Below, piece after piece: positions 22,343-31,344 of a stretch of DNA of 59,643 nt (positions are counted from its first letter, which is position 1; every line of letters starts with the position of its first letter). The position numbers and the translations under genes were made by a program. Origin of the DNA: Deltaproteobacteria bacterium. GTDB taxonomy: Bacteria > Myxococcota_A > Polyangia > Polyangiales > JADJMO01. A model generated the notes under the pieces. The model worked only from the letters and a program-made list of their open reading frames with translations, was not told where the DNA came from and ran no database searches. The stretch spans positions 99,590-159,232 of the forward strand of contig JACPFM010000001.1 of assembly GCA_016182965.1 (NCBI GenBank), written 5' to 3'.

Positions 22343-24499
22343 CTACCCCCCGAGCAGCTCGAGCTTCGCGACCTTCCGCAGCGCCCCCGCGATCGTCGCG
22401 AGCATCCGCAGCCGGTTCTCCCGGACCGCGAGATCCTCGGCCATCACGAACACGCCGCGGTCCTTGTCGAAGAACGTGTCGATCGGATCGGCGAGCGCGG
22501 TCGCGGTGGCCTCGACCGCCTTGCGGTAGTCGCCGCTCTCGGTCGCCCGCTGGATGACGCCGCGGGCCTCGGCGTACGCCTGCCACAGCGCCTTCTCCGA
22601 CGGGTGATCGAAGCGGGCCGGATCGGGCTCGCCGGGCGCGACCTCCTTGGTGATCTTGGAGGCGCGCTTGAACGCGGTGGCGAGGCGCGCGAAGGCGGCG
22701 GTGCCTTGCGCGTCGCGGATGGCGGAGATGCGCGCGCGCAGATCGGCGAGGTCCTCGAAGCCGGCCTCGACGCAGGCCTCGACGACGTCGCGCGGCGCGC
22801 GGTAGCCGGCGAGCGCCTCGGCGTTGGCGCCGGCGTCGACCGCCTCGTCGAAGAGGCCGACGAGGCGCGCCTTCATGAACAGCGTGATCTCGACCTCGAT
22901 CTGCTCCCACGTCTTGGGCAGCGTCTGGCCGCGCGCGGCGTAGGTCTCGTGCGCGATCTTCGCCAGCATGACGAGGTGGGGCAGCTTGCCGCCGACGCCG
23001 CGCGCGAGCGCGGTGAGGTAGGCGCCGACCGCGCGGTTGAACGCGCGGCGGATCGAGAACGGATCGTTGGCGCCGGTCGGCGCGAGGCCCGCTGCGAAGC
23101 CGCCGACGAAGTGATCGAACTTGTCGGCGAGGCCGAGGTAGATGCCGAGCGCGCCGACGCGCGAGAGGTCCTCGGGCGCGAGCCAGTGATCGGCGATCGC
23201 GTCGGCGATCTCCGCGTCGATGCCGGTGGCGAGCGCGATGTCGCGGCCCGCGTAGCCCTGCATCTCCGGGAACTCACCGACGGTGAGCGACGCGAGGTCG
23301 GCCTTGCACAGCGCGGCGGCGCGCTGGATCTTGTCGAACCGCTCCGTGGGCGCCTGCGCGTGGCCGGCGATGCGCTCGGCCATGATGGCGATGCGCTCGA
23401 CCTTGTCGGCGACGGTGCCGAGCTTCGCGTGGTAGCGGATGCCCGCGAGCTTCTTGGCGTAGGTGTCGAGCCCCGCCTTGCGGTCGGTCTGCACGAAGAA
23501 CTGCGCGTCGCTCAGGCGCGCGCGCATCACGCGGTCGTTGCCCTTGCGGATGGTCTCCGGCGCGCGGTCGGTGTTCACCACCGCGAGGTACTTCGGCAGG
23601 AGCGCGCCCTTGCCGTCGCGCACGCCGAAGTAGCGCTGGTGGGTGCGCATCACGTCGAGGATCAGCCGATCGGGCAGCTCGAGGAACGCCTGCTCGAAGC
23701 CGCCGTCGACGATGAACGGCTCCTCGACGAGCCCGGCGTTCTCGTCGACGAGGAACGCGTCGTCCTGCAGCACGCCGCCGAGCTCCTTCGCGCGCGCCGC
23801 GAGGCGCTCGACCATCGTGCGCTTGCGCGCGTCGACGTCGACCTGCACGTGCGCCGCGGCGAGCTTGCTCACGTACTCGGCGGGGGAGGCGATCTCGAGG
23901 GCCTCCGGCGCGAGGAAGCGGTGGCCGCGCGTGGCGCGCCCGCTCTTCGCCCCGGCGTACTCGAGGTCGATCGGCTCGTCGCCGAGCAGCGCCACGATCC
24001 AGTGGATCGGCCGGCCGAAGGCCACGTCGCTCGCGCCCCAGCGCATCGATTTGCGGAAGGGGATCTCGGCGATCGCGTCGACCAGGACCTTGCCGATCAG
24101 CTCCTTGGCCGCGCGCCCGGCCTCCTTGCGGGTGCCGGCGACGTACTTGCCCTTCGGCGTCTCGACGATCTTCAGCGCGGTCACGTCGACGCCGAGCTTC
24201 TTCGCGAACGCCTCGCCGCCCTTGGTCGGCTTGCCCTCCTTGTCGAAGGCGGCGGCGGCCGGCGGCCCGGTGAGCTCCTCTTCGACGTCGGGCTGGCGCT
24301 CGGCGATGCCCTCGACGATCAGCGAGATGCGCCGCGGCGAGCCGAGCGGGCGAGCGGCGCCGTGACCGAGGCGCAGCGCATCGAGCCGCTTGGTGACGAG
24401 GCCGGGCAGCGCGGCGAGCGCGCCCTCGACGAAGGAGGCAGGCAGCTCCTCGCACCCGATTTCGAGGAGGAGATCGCGTGTGGCAGACGGAGACGACAT
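22343..24499 (-). CDS. glyS: Glycyl-tRNA synthetase beta subunit
   Basis: The product is 718 aa, full length for the family. It begins RDLLLEIGCEELPASFVEGA and shows the usual signatures FRKSMRWGASDVAFGRPIHW, VLQDDAFLVDENAGLVEEP, MRTHQRYFGVRDGKGALLPK, GNDRVMRARLSDAQFFVQTD and FPEMQGYAGRDIALATG. NDPFSIRRAFNRAVGAYLT precedes the C-terminal anticodon-binding domain. It works with the alpha subunit (glyQ, not in this window) to charge tRNA-Gly. It is divergent from the small lipoprotein at 24547, with about 47 bases between starts. Confidence 0.97.
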   Translation of the reverse strand: MSSPSATRDLLLEIGCEELPASFVEGALAALPGLVTKRLDALRLGHGAARPLGSPRRISLIVEGIAERQPDVEEELTGPPAAAAFDKEGKPTKGGEAFAKKLGVDVTALKIVETPKGKYVAGTRKEAGRAAKELIGKVLVDAIAEIPFRKSMRWGASDVAFGRPIHWIVALLGDEPIDLEYAGAKSGRATRGHRFLAPEALEIASPAEYVSKLAAAHVQVDVDARKRTMVERLAARAKELGGVLQDDAFLVDENAGLVEEPFIVDGGFEQAFLELPDRLILDVMRTHQRYFGVRDGKGALLPKYLAVVNTDRAPETIRKGNDRVMRARLSDAQFFVQTDRKAGLDTYAKKLAGIRYHAKLGTVADKVERIAIMAERIAGHAQAPTERFDKIQRAAALCKADLASLTVGEFPEMQGYAGRDIALATGIDAEIADAIADHWLAPEDLSRVGALGIYLGLADKFDHFVGGFAAGLAPTGANDPFSIRRAFNRAVGAYLTALARGVGGKLPHLVMLAKIAHETYAARGQTLPKTWEQIEVEITLFMKARLVGLFDEAVDAGANAEALAGYRAPRDVVEACVEAGFEDLADLRARISAIRDAQGTAAFARLATAFKRASKITKEVAPGEPDPARFDHPSEKALWQAYAEARGVIQRATESGDYRKAVEATATALADPIDTFFDKDRGVFVMAEDLAVRENRLRMLATIAGALRKVAKLELLGG

Positions 24500-24546
24500 G
24501 GGGGGCGCGCACGCTACGAGCGCCTCGCGGTATCGTAAAGGCCCCC

Positions 24547-24981
24547 ATGCTGCGGCCGCGCTCGGCGCCGGAAGGCGCGCGCATCGTCCTGAGCGCGCTG
24601 CTGCTCTCCGGCTGCGAGCCGGGCCCGGCGTCGACGACCCGACCGGTGGAGGTCCGCGGTCTGCCCGCCTGCCCGCCGAAATCCCCGTACGCGCGGCCCA
24701 TCGTGGTGCGCCTCGATCGCGACCGCGCGCTGTTCGAGGAGGCGTTCACCGTGATGACCCGGGTCGATGCGCCGACGGCGACGGTCGCCCTGTCGGTGCC
24801 GCGCGTTCGCATGCGGGCGACGGTGCGCGCGGGGCTCTGCGCGCCGACCTCGGTGTCGACGTGGGACTGTGCCGCCGCGACGTGGGTCGCCTCGACGACG
24901 GTGGATCTCGACGCGCGCTCGACGCCGGTGACGGTGACCCTTCCGGCGTTCCAGGCCGCTTGCGCCGGGCGTCAGCCGTAA
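24547..24981 (+). CDS. Small lipoprotein, unknown function
   Basis: The product is 144 aa from ATG 24547. The N-terminus is MLRPRSAPEGARIVLSALLLSGC, a lipobox (LLSGC), then CPPKSPYARPIVVRL. The rest is beta-rich (ALFEEAFTVMTRVDAPTATV, WDCAAATWVASTTVDLDA) with four cysteines (CPP, LCAP, DCAA, ACAG) that could form two disulfides. A single immunoglobulin-like sandwich is plausible. The family was not recognised. An in-frame upstream ATG at 24478 overlaps glyS and lacks a signal, so it was rejected. Confidence 0.55.
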   Translation: MLRPRSAPEGARIVLSALLLSGCEPGPASTTRPVEVRGLPACPPKSPYARPIVVRLDRDRALFEEAFTVMTRVDAPTATVALSVPRVRMRATVRAGLCAPTSVSTWDCAAATWVASTTVDLDARSTPVTVTLPAFQAACAGRQP

Positions 24982-25085
24982 GTCTTCGGGCGACTCGGCC
25001 GAACCGACAAATTCCATTGCACGCACCGCCTGCGAGGCGTAAGAGGTGCACCCACATCGTTACACCCCATCCGGGAGGGTTCCCC

Positions 25086-25973
25086 ATGCGCACGCTCATC
25101 GCTTCTTCGCTGTTCGTCCTGTCGGCGGCTTCGGCTCTCGTCCTCGGCGGTTGCGCCGTCCAAGGAGTCGATCACGACGATGACGAGGTCGTCTCGAGCG
25201 AGGTGGCGGGCGCGCTCTCGGCGTACGGCAAGAGCCTCGTCGGTGCGTACCAGACGGCCGACATGGCGTCGGACTTCGACAACATCGTCCTCAAGGCCGA
25301 CGGCACCTACTTCTCGACCGAGACGGTCTACTGCATCAAGGCGCCCTGCGACCCGCTGCGCGACGAGGGGAAGTTCATCGGCTACAAGCCGCGCTCCGGC
25401 AAGACCATCGGCGGGCTGCGCCTCGTCTCGAAGACGGGCAAGTCGACCTACTACAAGACGGTGCTCGGCGCCGACGGCGTCGGCTTCAAGCTGTCGCGCG
25501 ACGGCAAGGCGTGGTTCAAGTACGAGACCGTCCCCTCGTATTGCCAGCAGGCGAGCGACTGCAAGGGCCAGTCGTTCGCGCACATCATGTGCGTCGGCCA
25601 GGCGACCTGCACCGCCGAGAGCCGCTGCGGCTGGAAGTGCGGCACCGGCACCACGTGCGACTACTCCGATCCGACCAAGCGCTACATCGGCAAGAGCACC
25701 GCGGAGTGCTCGGTGATCAAGTACTTCTGCGCCGAGGGCGAGCCCTTCTCCAACGAGTGCGGCTGCGGCTGCACCGTTCCGGCGCCCAAGCCCTGCGTGG
25801 TCACCGGCTGCAGCGGTCAGGTCTGCGCCGACGGTGAGATGATGACGACCTGCGAGTGGCGCGACCACTACGCCTGCTACAAGAGCGTCGGCATCTGCGA
25901 GCGCGGCGCCGACGGCACCTGCGGCTGGCGCGACACGCCGGAGCTCGAACAGTGCATCGAGGGCACCCTCTGA
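25086..25973 (+). CDS. Lipoprotein with eight-cysteine-cluster C-terminal domain
   Basis: The product is 295 aa. The lipoprotein signal MRTLIASSLFVLSAASALVL is followed by GGC. A beta-barrel-like domain (GAYQTADMASDFDNIVLKAD, then TYFSTETVYCIKAPCDP, GGLRLVSKTGKSTYYKTVLG, LSRDGKAWFKYETVP) resembles the small extracellular folds frequent in Polyangia. A Cys-rich central part (YCQQASDCKGQSF, CTAESRCGWKCGTGTTC) follows. The last 55 residues carry CVVTGCSGQVCADGEMMTTC and CYKSVGICERGADGTCGW, the eight-cysteine-cluster pattern. Extracellular binding or inhibitor function is possible; none is proven. Confidence 0.8.
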   Translation: MRTLIASSLFVLSAASALVLGGCAVQGVDHDDDEVVSSEVAGALSAYGKSLVGAYQTADMASDFDNIVLKADGTYFSTETVYCIKAPCDPLRDEGKFIGYKPRSGKTIGGLRLVSKTGKSTYYKTVLGADGVGFKLSRDGKAWFKYETVPSYCQQASDCKGQSFAHIMCVGQATCTAESRCGWKCGTGTTCDYSDPTKRYIGKSTAECSVIKYFCAEGEPFSNECGCGCTVPAPKPCVVTGCSGQVCADGEMMTTCEWRDHYACYKSVGICERGADGTCGWRDTPELEQCIEGTL

Positions 25974-26087
25974 TTCGAGCACCTCGGTAGCGCGCGGCGC
26001 CCGGAGCCTCATGGCTGCCGGGCGTCTCCGCTTTTGCCAGCGCCCAGCTCGGTTTCCGTCCGCGCGCGTGCTAGGACGCGCCGCCCC

Positions 26088-27731
26088 ATGTCCGACCAAC
26101 TCGCCCGCGAGATCCGCCGTCGCAAGACGTTCGCGATCATCTCGCACCCCGACGCGGGCAAGACGACGCTCACCGAGAAGCTCCTCCTGTACGGCGGCGC
26201 CATCCAGCTCGCCGGCGCCGTGAAGGCCAAGCGCGGCCGCGCCGCCGCGGTCTCCGACTGGATGGACCTCGAGCGTGAGCGCGGGATCTCGATCACCTCG
26301 TCCGTGCTGCAGTTCCCGTATCACGGGCTGCAGCTCAACCTGCTCGACACGCCCGGCCACGCCGACTTCAGCGAGGATACCTACCGCACGCTGCACGCCG
26401 CGGACGGCGCAGTGATGATCCTCGACTGCGCCAAGGGCGTCGAAGCGCAGACCAAGAAGCTGTTCCGCGTCTGCCGTCAGCGGTCGATGCCCATCTTCAC
26501 GTTCGTGAACAAGATGGATCGCCCCGGCCGCGAGCCGTTCGATCTCGTCGGCGAGGTCGAGTCGGTGCTCGGCATCGGCGTCTACCCGATGACCTGGCCG
26601 ATCTACCGCGGCGCGCACTTCGCCGGCGTCTACCACCGCGTCTCCAAGAAGGTGTGGCTGTTCGACGCGCAGAAGGGCGGCTCGTCGCAGGGCGCGGGCG
26701 CCGAGCTCGCGCACGCCACGGTGACCGGCGTCTCCGATCCGATGCTCCGCGAGGCGCTCGGGCAGGAGGGCTTCGACCGGCTGCAGGAGGAGTCCGAGCT
26801 CCTCGATCACGCGGGCGACGACTTCCACCGCGATCGCTTCGAGGCCGGCGAGGTCTCGCCGATGTTCTTCGGCAGCGCGATGAACAACTTCGGCGTCGAG
26901 CCGTTCCTCGACGAGTTCTGCGAGCTGATGCCGCCGCCGCCGCCGCGCGCGTCGAGCGCCGGTCCCATCCCGCCCGACGAGGACGAGTTCTCCGCGTTCG
27001 TCTTCAAGATCCAGGCGAACATGGACAAGCAGCACCGCGATCGCATCGCGTTCATGCGCGTGTGCAGCGGCCGCTTCGATCGCGGAATGAAGGTGCTGCA
27101 CGTCCGCAGCGACAAGCCGATCCGCCTCGCCAACCCCACGACCTTCCTCGCGCAGGAGCGCACGATCGTCGACGAGGGCTACGCGGGCGACGTGATGGGC
27201 GTCTACGATCCGGGCATCTTCGAGATCGGCGACACCATCACCGCCGGCAAGAAGTTCGCCTTCGAGGAGATCCCCTCCTTCGCCCCCGAGCATTTCGCGC
27301 GCGTGGTGATGGCCGATCCGATGCGGCGCAAGCAGCTGAAGAAGGGCCTCGAGCAGCTCGCGCAAGAAGGAACCATCCAGCTCTATCGTCCCCCGGAGGG
27401 GCGCGAGGGCGACGCGATCCTCGGCGCCGTCGGCCGGCTGCAGCTCGAGGTGGTCAAGTACCGGCTCGAGAACGAGTACGACGCGAAGGTCCGCCTCGAG
27501 ACGATGAACACCGAGTTCTGCCGGTGGGTCACCGACGAGCACGGCGCCCAGCTCACCAATGAGCAGCTCCTCGAGTTCGATCGGCTCCGGGTGGGCATCC
27601 CCGCGGTCGACGTGCGCGGTCGCGGCGTCATCCTCTTCCAGGGCGAGTGGCAGCTCAACTCGGCCAGGCGCGAGTTCCCCAAGTACAAGTACGCGGAGAC
27701 GGCCCGCGGCGTCATCGCCACGCAGGCGTGA
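26088..27731 (+). CDS. prfC: Peptide chain release factor 3
   Basis: The product is 547 aa from ATG 26088. It is a translational GTPase with G1 ISHPDAGKTTLTEKLLL, switch region SVLQFPYHGLQLNLLDTPGH (G3) and G4 FVNKMDRPGREP. The RF3-typical RGRAAAVSDWMDLERERGIS separates it from EF-G. Domains II and III follow (DRIAFMRVCSGRFDRGMKVL; RRKQLKKGLEQLAQEGTIQL; VGRLQLEVVKYRLENEY). RF3 removes RF1/RF2 from the ribosome after termination. A small exported protein begins 38 bases after its stop. Confidence 0.96.
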   Translation: MSDQLAREIRRRKTFAIISHPDAGKTTLTEKLLLYGGAIQLAGAVKAKRGRAAAVSDWMDLERERGISITSSVLQFPYHGLQLNLLDTPGHADFSEDTYRTLHAADGAVMILDCAKGVEAQTKKLFRVCRQRSMPIFTFVNKMDRPGREPFDLVGEVESVLGIGVYPMTWPIYRGAHFAGVYHRVSKKVWLFDAQKGGSSQGAGAELAHATVTGVSDPMLREALGQEGFDRLQEESELLDHAGDDFHRDRFEAGEVSPMFFGSAMNNFGVEPFLDEFCELMPPPPPRASSAGPIPPDEDEFSAFVFKIQANMDKQHRDRIAFMRVCSGRFDRGMKVLHVRSDKPIRLANPTTFLAQERTIVDEGYAGDVMGVYDPGIFEIGDTITAGKKFAFEEIPSFAPEHFARVVMADPMRRKQLKKGLEQLAQEGTIQLYRPPEGREGDAILGAVGRLQLEVVKYRLENEYDAKVRLETMNTEFCRWVTDEHGAQLTNEQLLEFDRLRVGIPAVDVRGRGVILFQGEWQLNSARREFPKYKYAETARGVIATQA

Positions 27732-27769
27732 GGTTCGCGCGCGGCGCGCCGGCGTGCCACGATCGGCGC

Positions 27770-28150
27770 GTGCGGCGCGCTGTTCTGCTGGCCGGCTTCA
27801 TGGCGCTCGCGCTCGTCGCGCCCGTCGCGCCCGTCATGGGTGAGGCGCGCGGCGACCAGCTGCCGGTCCGCGGCGCGATCGATCGTTCGGCGGTGCTGTC
27901 GCAGGTCTCGCTCCCCGATGCCGGCACCGACGCGAGCGCGGTGTCGGACGGCGGAGACGGCGCGGCGGCGGACGTCGGCGACGGATCCGCGTCGGCCGCT
28001 GGCGATGGACATGCGACCGAAGGTGTCGCATCCGGTGACTCCGGCTGCTCCTGCCTCGTGGTCACCCCGAACGGGCACGGAGGCAGGTCGTACGCGGTCG
28101 CGCTCGTGGCGCTCCTCCGCAAGAGGCGCGATCGCCGCGTGCGGTCGTGA
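27770..28150 (+). CDS. Small exported protein with MYXO-CTERM-like anchor
   Basis: The product is about 126 aa from GTG 27770 (VRRAVLLAGFMALALVAPVA, a signal peptide). The middle is low-complexity Asp/Ala/Gly/Ser. The C-terminus reads SGCSCLVVTPNGHGG, then a hydrophobic helix AVALVALLRKRRDRR. A Cys-x-Cys motif, a membrane helix and a basic end is the MYXO-CTERM layout that targets proteins for surface sorting in myxobacteria. The mature part between signal and anchor is only about 70 residues and disordered, so it may be a stalk or a decayed protein. The start is a guess; the closeness to prfC suggests shared transcription. Confidence 0.55.
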   Translation: MRRAVLLAGFMALALVAPVAPVMGEARGDQLPVRGAIDRSAVLSQVSLPDAGTDASAVSDGGDGAAADVGDGSASAAGDGHATEGVASGDSGCSCLVVTPNGHGGRSYAVALVALLRKRRDRRVRS

Positions 28151-28222
28151 CCCGCGCGTGGCAGCGGATGCCACGAAGGGCTGACTGCCGGCACGCGCTG
28201 CTCGGAGAAGCTGACCGGCGAG

Positions 28223-28924
28223 TCACCGGCGGGCCCGCTCTTCCGCGAGCGTCGCCTCGAGCTCCGCGACGCGTCGCTCGGCGGCGGCGCGCGCCTCGTC
28301 GGGCGTCGGCAGGATCGCGGCCTCGCGCGCGAGGCGCAGCGCCGCCGGGAGATCGGCGAGCGGCGCGACCAGCCACGTAAGGCCCAGCGTGAGGCACGGC
28401 GTCGAGTCGCCTTCGACGATGCGCTCGACCAGGTCGTCGTCGAGCCGATCCCAGACGCGCAAGCGTCGACCGGGCGCGGCATCGGCATCGAACCGCACGA
28501 GCTCGCGGACTCCGAGCTCGTGATAGCGCTCGAGCTTGTCGTCCCACCGGAGCGGCTCGTGGTCACTGTCGCTGGTGATCTCGACCGCGAGCTGCGGGGG
28601 GCCGCCGCGCTCCCAGGTCTTCCATGACTGGATGTCCTCGTCGGGTCGTCCGACGAACACGAACACGTCAGGCGCGAGGCACCGCCGCGGATCGCGCGCG
28701 TTCCAGTAGACGAACTGATCGCTCCCGAGCACGACGTCCTTGCCGAGCGCGAGCTCGAGGATGGCGAACAACGTCGTACGCAGCTTGAAATGGCGCTTGC
28801 TCTCGGGCACCTGCTCCTCCACCGGGAACACGATCGGACGCGGCGCGCGTCGATGGCGGAGGCGTTCACCGGAGGAGGTCACCCACGGGATCGTAGTGCC
28901 CGGCAACGACTCGGTCGAGCGCAT
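28223..28924 (-). CDS. Uma2-family (DUF820) predicted PD-(D/E)xK nuclease
   Basis: The product is 233 aa. Typical Uma2 signatures are SKRHFKLRTTLFAILELAL, YWNARDPRRCLAPDVFVFVG (active-site Asp), PQLAVEITSDSD (the E-x-T/S of the PD-(D/E)xK core) and KLERYHELGVRELVRFDADA. A charged C-terminal coil (EARAAAERRVAELEATLAEE) is common in this family. Uma2 proteins are abundant in multicellular bacteria and their biological job is not established. ATG 28924 was chosen; frames further upstream become low complexity. Confidence 0.88.
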   Translation of the reverse strand: MRSTESLPGTTIPWVTSSGERLRHRRAPRPIVFPVEEQVPESKRHFKLRTTLFAILELALGKDVVLGSDQFVYWNARDPRRCLAPDVFVFVGRPDEDIQSWKTWERGGPPQLAVEITSDSDHEPLRWDDKLERYHELGVRELVRFDADAAPGRRLRVWDRLDDDLVERIVEGDSTPCLTLGLTWLVAPLADLPAALRLAREAAILPTPDEARAAAERRVAELEATLAEERARR

Positions 28925-29121
28925 GGGTGCCACGAGTGCGCGTCTCGTGCCGCGCTCAGGGGCCACGAAATGCCGGGAAGCCGACGCACCAGTCGCGGCG
29001 GATCGGCGATTCCGCCGGCGGCCGCCGGCGGCGGGCTCCTGCCGACGATGGACCTCGAGTCCGTGCCGGCTCGCGCGACGAGCGCGGCCGGGCGAACGCA
29101 CGTTCGTGCTACCAACGGCGG

Positions 29122-29496
29122 ATGCTCGCGCGCTACACCATGGTCCGCGGCGCCCCCGCGTCCCAGCTGCCGAAGGGCGTAAGGCAAGATACGCGCAAGC
29201 ACACGCGGCACGTGCTCCGGCCCACCGCCGAGTTGGTCGAGGCGGTCCTCGGTCACGACGACGCCGCGGCGTGGCGCGACTTCGCGAAGGCGTATCACGA
29301 GCTGCTCGCCGAACGCTTCGCGGAGGACCGGACGCCGTTCGACGCCCTCGCGGACCTCGCGCGTAGCGAGCGGGTGTACCTCGGTTGCAACTGCCCGACC
29401 GCGAAGCAGCCCGACGTGCGGCGCTGCCACACCGTGCTGGCACTCGCGTTCATGAGGGAGAAGTACCCCGATCTCGAGGTGGTCGAGCCGAAGTGA
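29122..29496 (+). CDS. DUF488-like protein
   Basis: The product is 124 aa from ATG 29122 (MLARYTMVRGAPASQLPKGV). The C-terminal part ALADLARSERVYLGCNCPTA followed by DVRRCHTVLALAFM has the Cys-containing strand and CH helix characteristic of DUF488, whose fold resembles a Rossmann-type nucleotide domain. AKAYHELLAERFAEDRTPFD precedes it. There is no signal or membrane span. DUF488 function is unsettled. The frame extends further upstream, but that part is Arg-rich shadow sequence and was left out. Confidence 0.75.
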   Translation: MLARYTMVRGAPASQLPKGVRQDTRKHTRHVLRPTAELVEAVLGHDDAAAWRDFAKAYHELLAERFAEDRTPFDALADLARSERVYLGCNCPTAKQPDVRRCHTVLALAFMREKYPDLEVVEPK

Positions 29497-29622
29497 TACG
29501 CCAGCGCCGAGCCCGCCCGCCCGCGCAGGCCGGCAAATGTCAGGGGTCGAGCGAAGTGACCATCGCCTCCGCGCCGCGGCCGTTGTCTCCTTCGAGAGCT
29601 GTCCAGGAGCGACAGGTCCGAC

Positions 29623-31302
29623 GTGAGCCCAATACCCGCATCGCCCGACGCGCAGTACAACACGCGCATCCTGCGCCCGCTCGTGGCGTGGGTCTCGGCG
29701 GAGCACGGTTCCGCCAAGGTGAGCGAGCTCGTCCCGGCGGCGAGCATCGACCCGGCGTCGCTCGATCGGGACCGATGGATCTCGCAGGAGCAGTTCGAGA
29801 GGTTCCTCGAGGGCGTTCGCGCGCTCGTCCCCGATGACGAAGCCTTCAAGCAGGCGTGCGTGTTCCGCATCGCGGAGGCCTACGGCCCGATGCGTTATCT
29901 GCTGTGGGCCTCCTCGCCCGCCAGCGTCTACGCGCAGGCCGAGAAGACCTACTCGCTCGTGTCGACGATCGGCGCGGCCAGGATCGTCTCCTCGTCACGC
30001 ACAGCCCTCCACGTCCAATTCGCGTCCGACAAGGCGATCAGTCGTCTCAATTGCCTGGTGCGGCAGGCGCAGACCGCGGCCTTGCCGACTTTGTGGGGCC
30101 TGCCGCCGGCCACGCTGCGCGAGACGCAGTGCATCGCGCACGGCGACGAGCGCTGCGAGTACCACCTGCGCTGGTTCGAACGACGCCGCTGGTATCCGTC
30201 CGTGCTGGGCGCCACCGTGGGCGCCGTGCTCGCGGCGATCGCGGCGCGTCTGCAGCTCGACCCGGCGCTCTCGGCGGCCGCGCTGCCCGCGCTCGGCGCG
30301 GCGATCGGCTTCGGCCTCGAGATGCACCGCACCAACGCGGCCAACGTGGCGATGGGCATCGAGCAGACCGAGGCGCTGCGGCTCCTCGCCGAAGAGGAGG
30401 CGGGGGCGCGTCACGAGCTCCTCGAGCTGCACATGCGCCAGCGCAGCTGGGACGCAATCATCGAGCACGACGCCGCCGAGCGCGCCCACTTGATCAAGAA
30501 GGTCGTCGAGCGGATCGATCGCAAGCAGAAGGCGCGCGATAGTCGCCTGCAGGCGGTCTCGCACGACCTGCGCAGCCCGCTGGCCGTGGTGCGCCTCGGT
30601 CTCGAGCAGCTCGCGCCGCAGGTGCGTAAGCTCGCCGACGACGACGCCGCCATCGTCGAGGAGCTCCGGGTCTCGATCGAGCGGATGGGGCAGCTCCTCC
30701 GCGAGCTGATGCAGGTCACGTCGGCGCCGACCGCCGCGCGACAGCTCACGCCTCAGCCGGTCGAGATCGACGGACTGTGCGAGCGCCTGCGCCGTCGCGC
30801 GCGCGCCATGGTCCACGGCCGCGACATACGCGCCAACGCGTTCCGCACGCGCGAGGCGCCCGATTCGATCGAGATCGATCCGCTGCTCGTCGATCGCATC
30901 ACCGACAACCTGCTCAGCAACGCCGCCAAGTACACCGAGCGCGGGAGCATCGTCATCGAGGTCGACGGCGTGCCCGGCTTCCTGATCATCAAGGTGTCCG
31001 ACAGCGGACGCGGCATCGCCCCGGAGCACATCGAGCGCGCCTTCCGACCGGGAGCCACCGACGAGAGCGCGCGCATGGAGGACAGCTACGGGCTAGGGCT
31101 GTCGGTCGTCGTCCAGCTGCTCGCGCAGATCGGCGGCCACCTCGACGTCATGTCGAAGCCCGACGTCGGCACGACGTTCTGGGCGTACCTCCCGACGAAG
31201 GCCAAGAGCCCCAGCGCCACGATGCGAGCGCGCGAGGCGGAGCCGACCGACGACGCCGCCGCCAAGGTCGTGCGAATCCGCGACGACGCGAAGGGCAGCT
31301 GA
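29623..31302 (+). CDS. Sensor histidine kinase with N-terminal V4R-like sensory domain
   Basis: The product is 559 aa from GTG 29623. The N-terminal 190 residues end with TLRETQCIAHGDERCEYHLRW, the signature of a 4-vinyl-reductase (V4R)-type ligand domain. Two membrane helices (about residues 192-235: LGATVGAVLAAIAARL and AAALPALGAAIGFGL) follow, with an intervening coiled coil. The HisKA box is AVSHDLRSPLAVVRLGLEQL with phospho-acceptor His314. HATPase_c shows the N box DNLLSNAAKYTERG, G1 SDSGRGIAPEHIERAF and G2 YGLGLSVVVQLLAQIGGHL. No receiver domain is present and no response regulator is adjacent, so it is an orphan kinase. V4R domains sense small hydrophobic ligands in other systems. Confidence 0.88.
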   Translation: MSPIPASPDAQYNTRILRPLVAWVSAEHGSAKVSELVPAASIDPASLDRDRWISQEQFERFLEGVRALVPDDEAFKQACVFRIAEAYGPMRYLLWASSPASVYAQAEKTYSLVSTIGAARIVSSSRTALHVQFASDKAISRLNCLVRQAQTAALPTLWGLPPATLRETQCIAHGDERCEYHLRWFERRRWYPSVLGATVGAVLAAIAARLQLDPALSAAALPALGAAIGFGLEMHRTNAANVAMGIEQTEALRLLAEEEAGARHELLELHMRQRSWDAIIEHDAAERAHLIKKVVERIDRKQKARDSRLQAVSHDLRSPLAVVRLGLEQLAPQVRKLADDDAAIVEELRVSIERMGQLLRELMQVTSAPTAARQLTPQPVEIDGLCERLRRRARAMVHGRDIRANAFRTREAPDSIEIDPLLVDRITDNLLSNAAKYTERGSIVIEVDGVPGFLIIKVSDSGRGIAPEHIERAFRPGATDESARMEDSYGLGLSVVVQLLAQIGGHLDVMSKPDVGTTFWAYLPTKAKSPSATMRAREAEPTDDAAAKVVRIRDDAKGS

Positions 31303-31344
31303 GCGCACCGCCCGCCGCGCGCGGGCTCTTCGAGGAGCGCCGCC

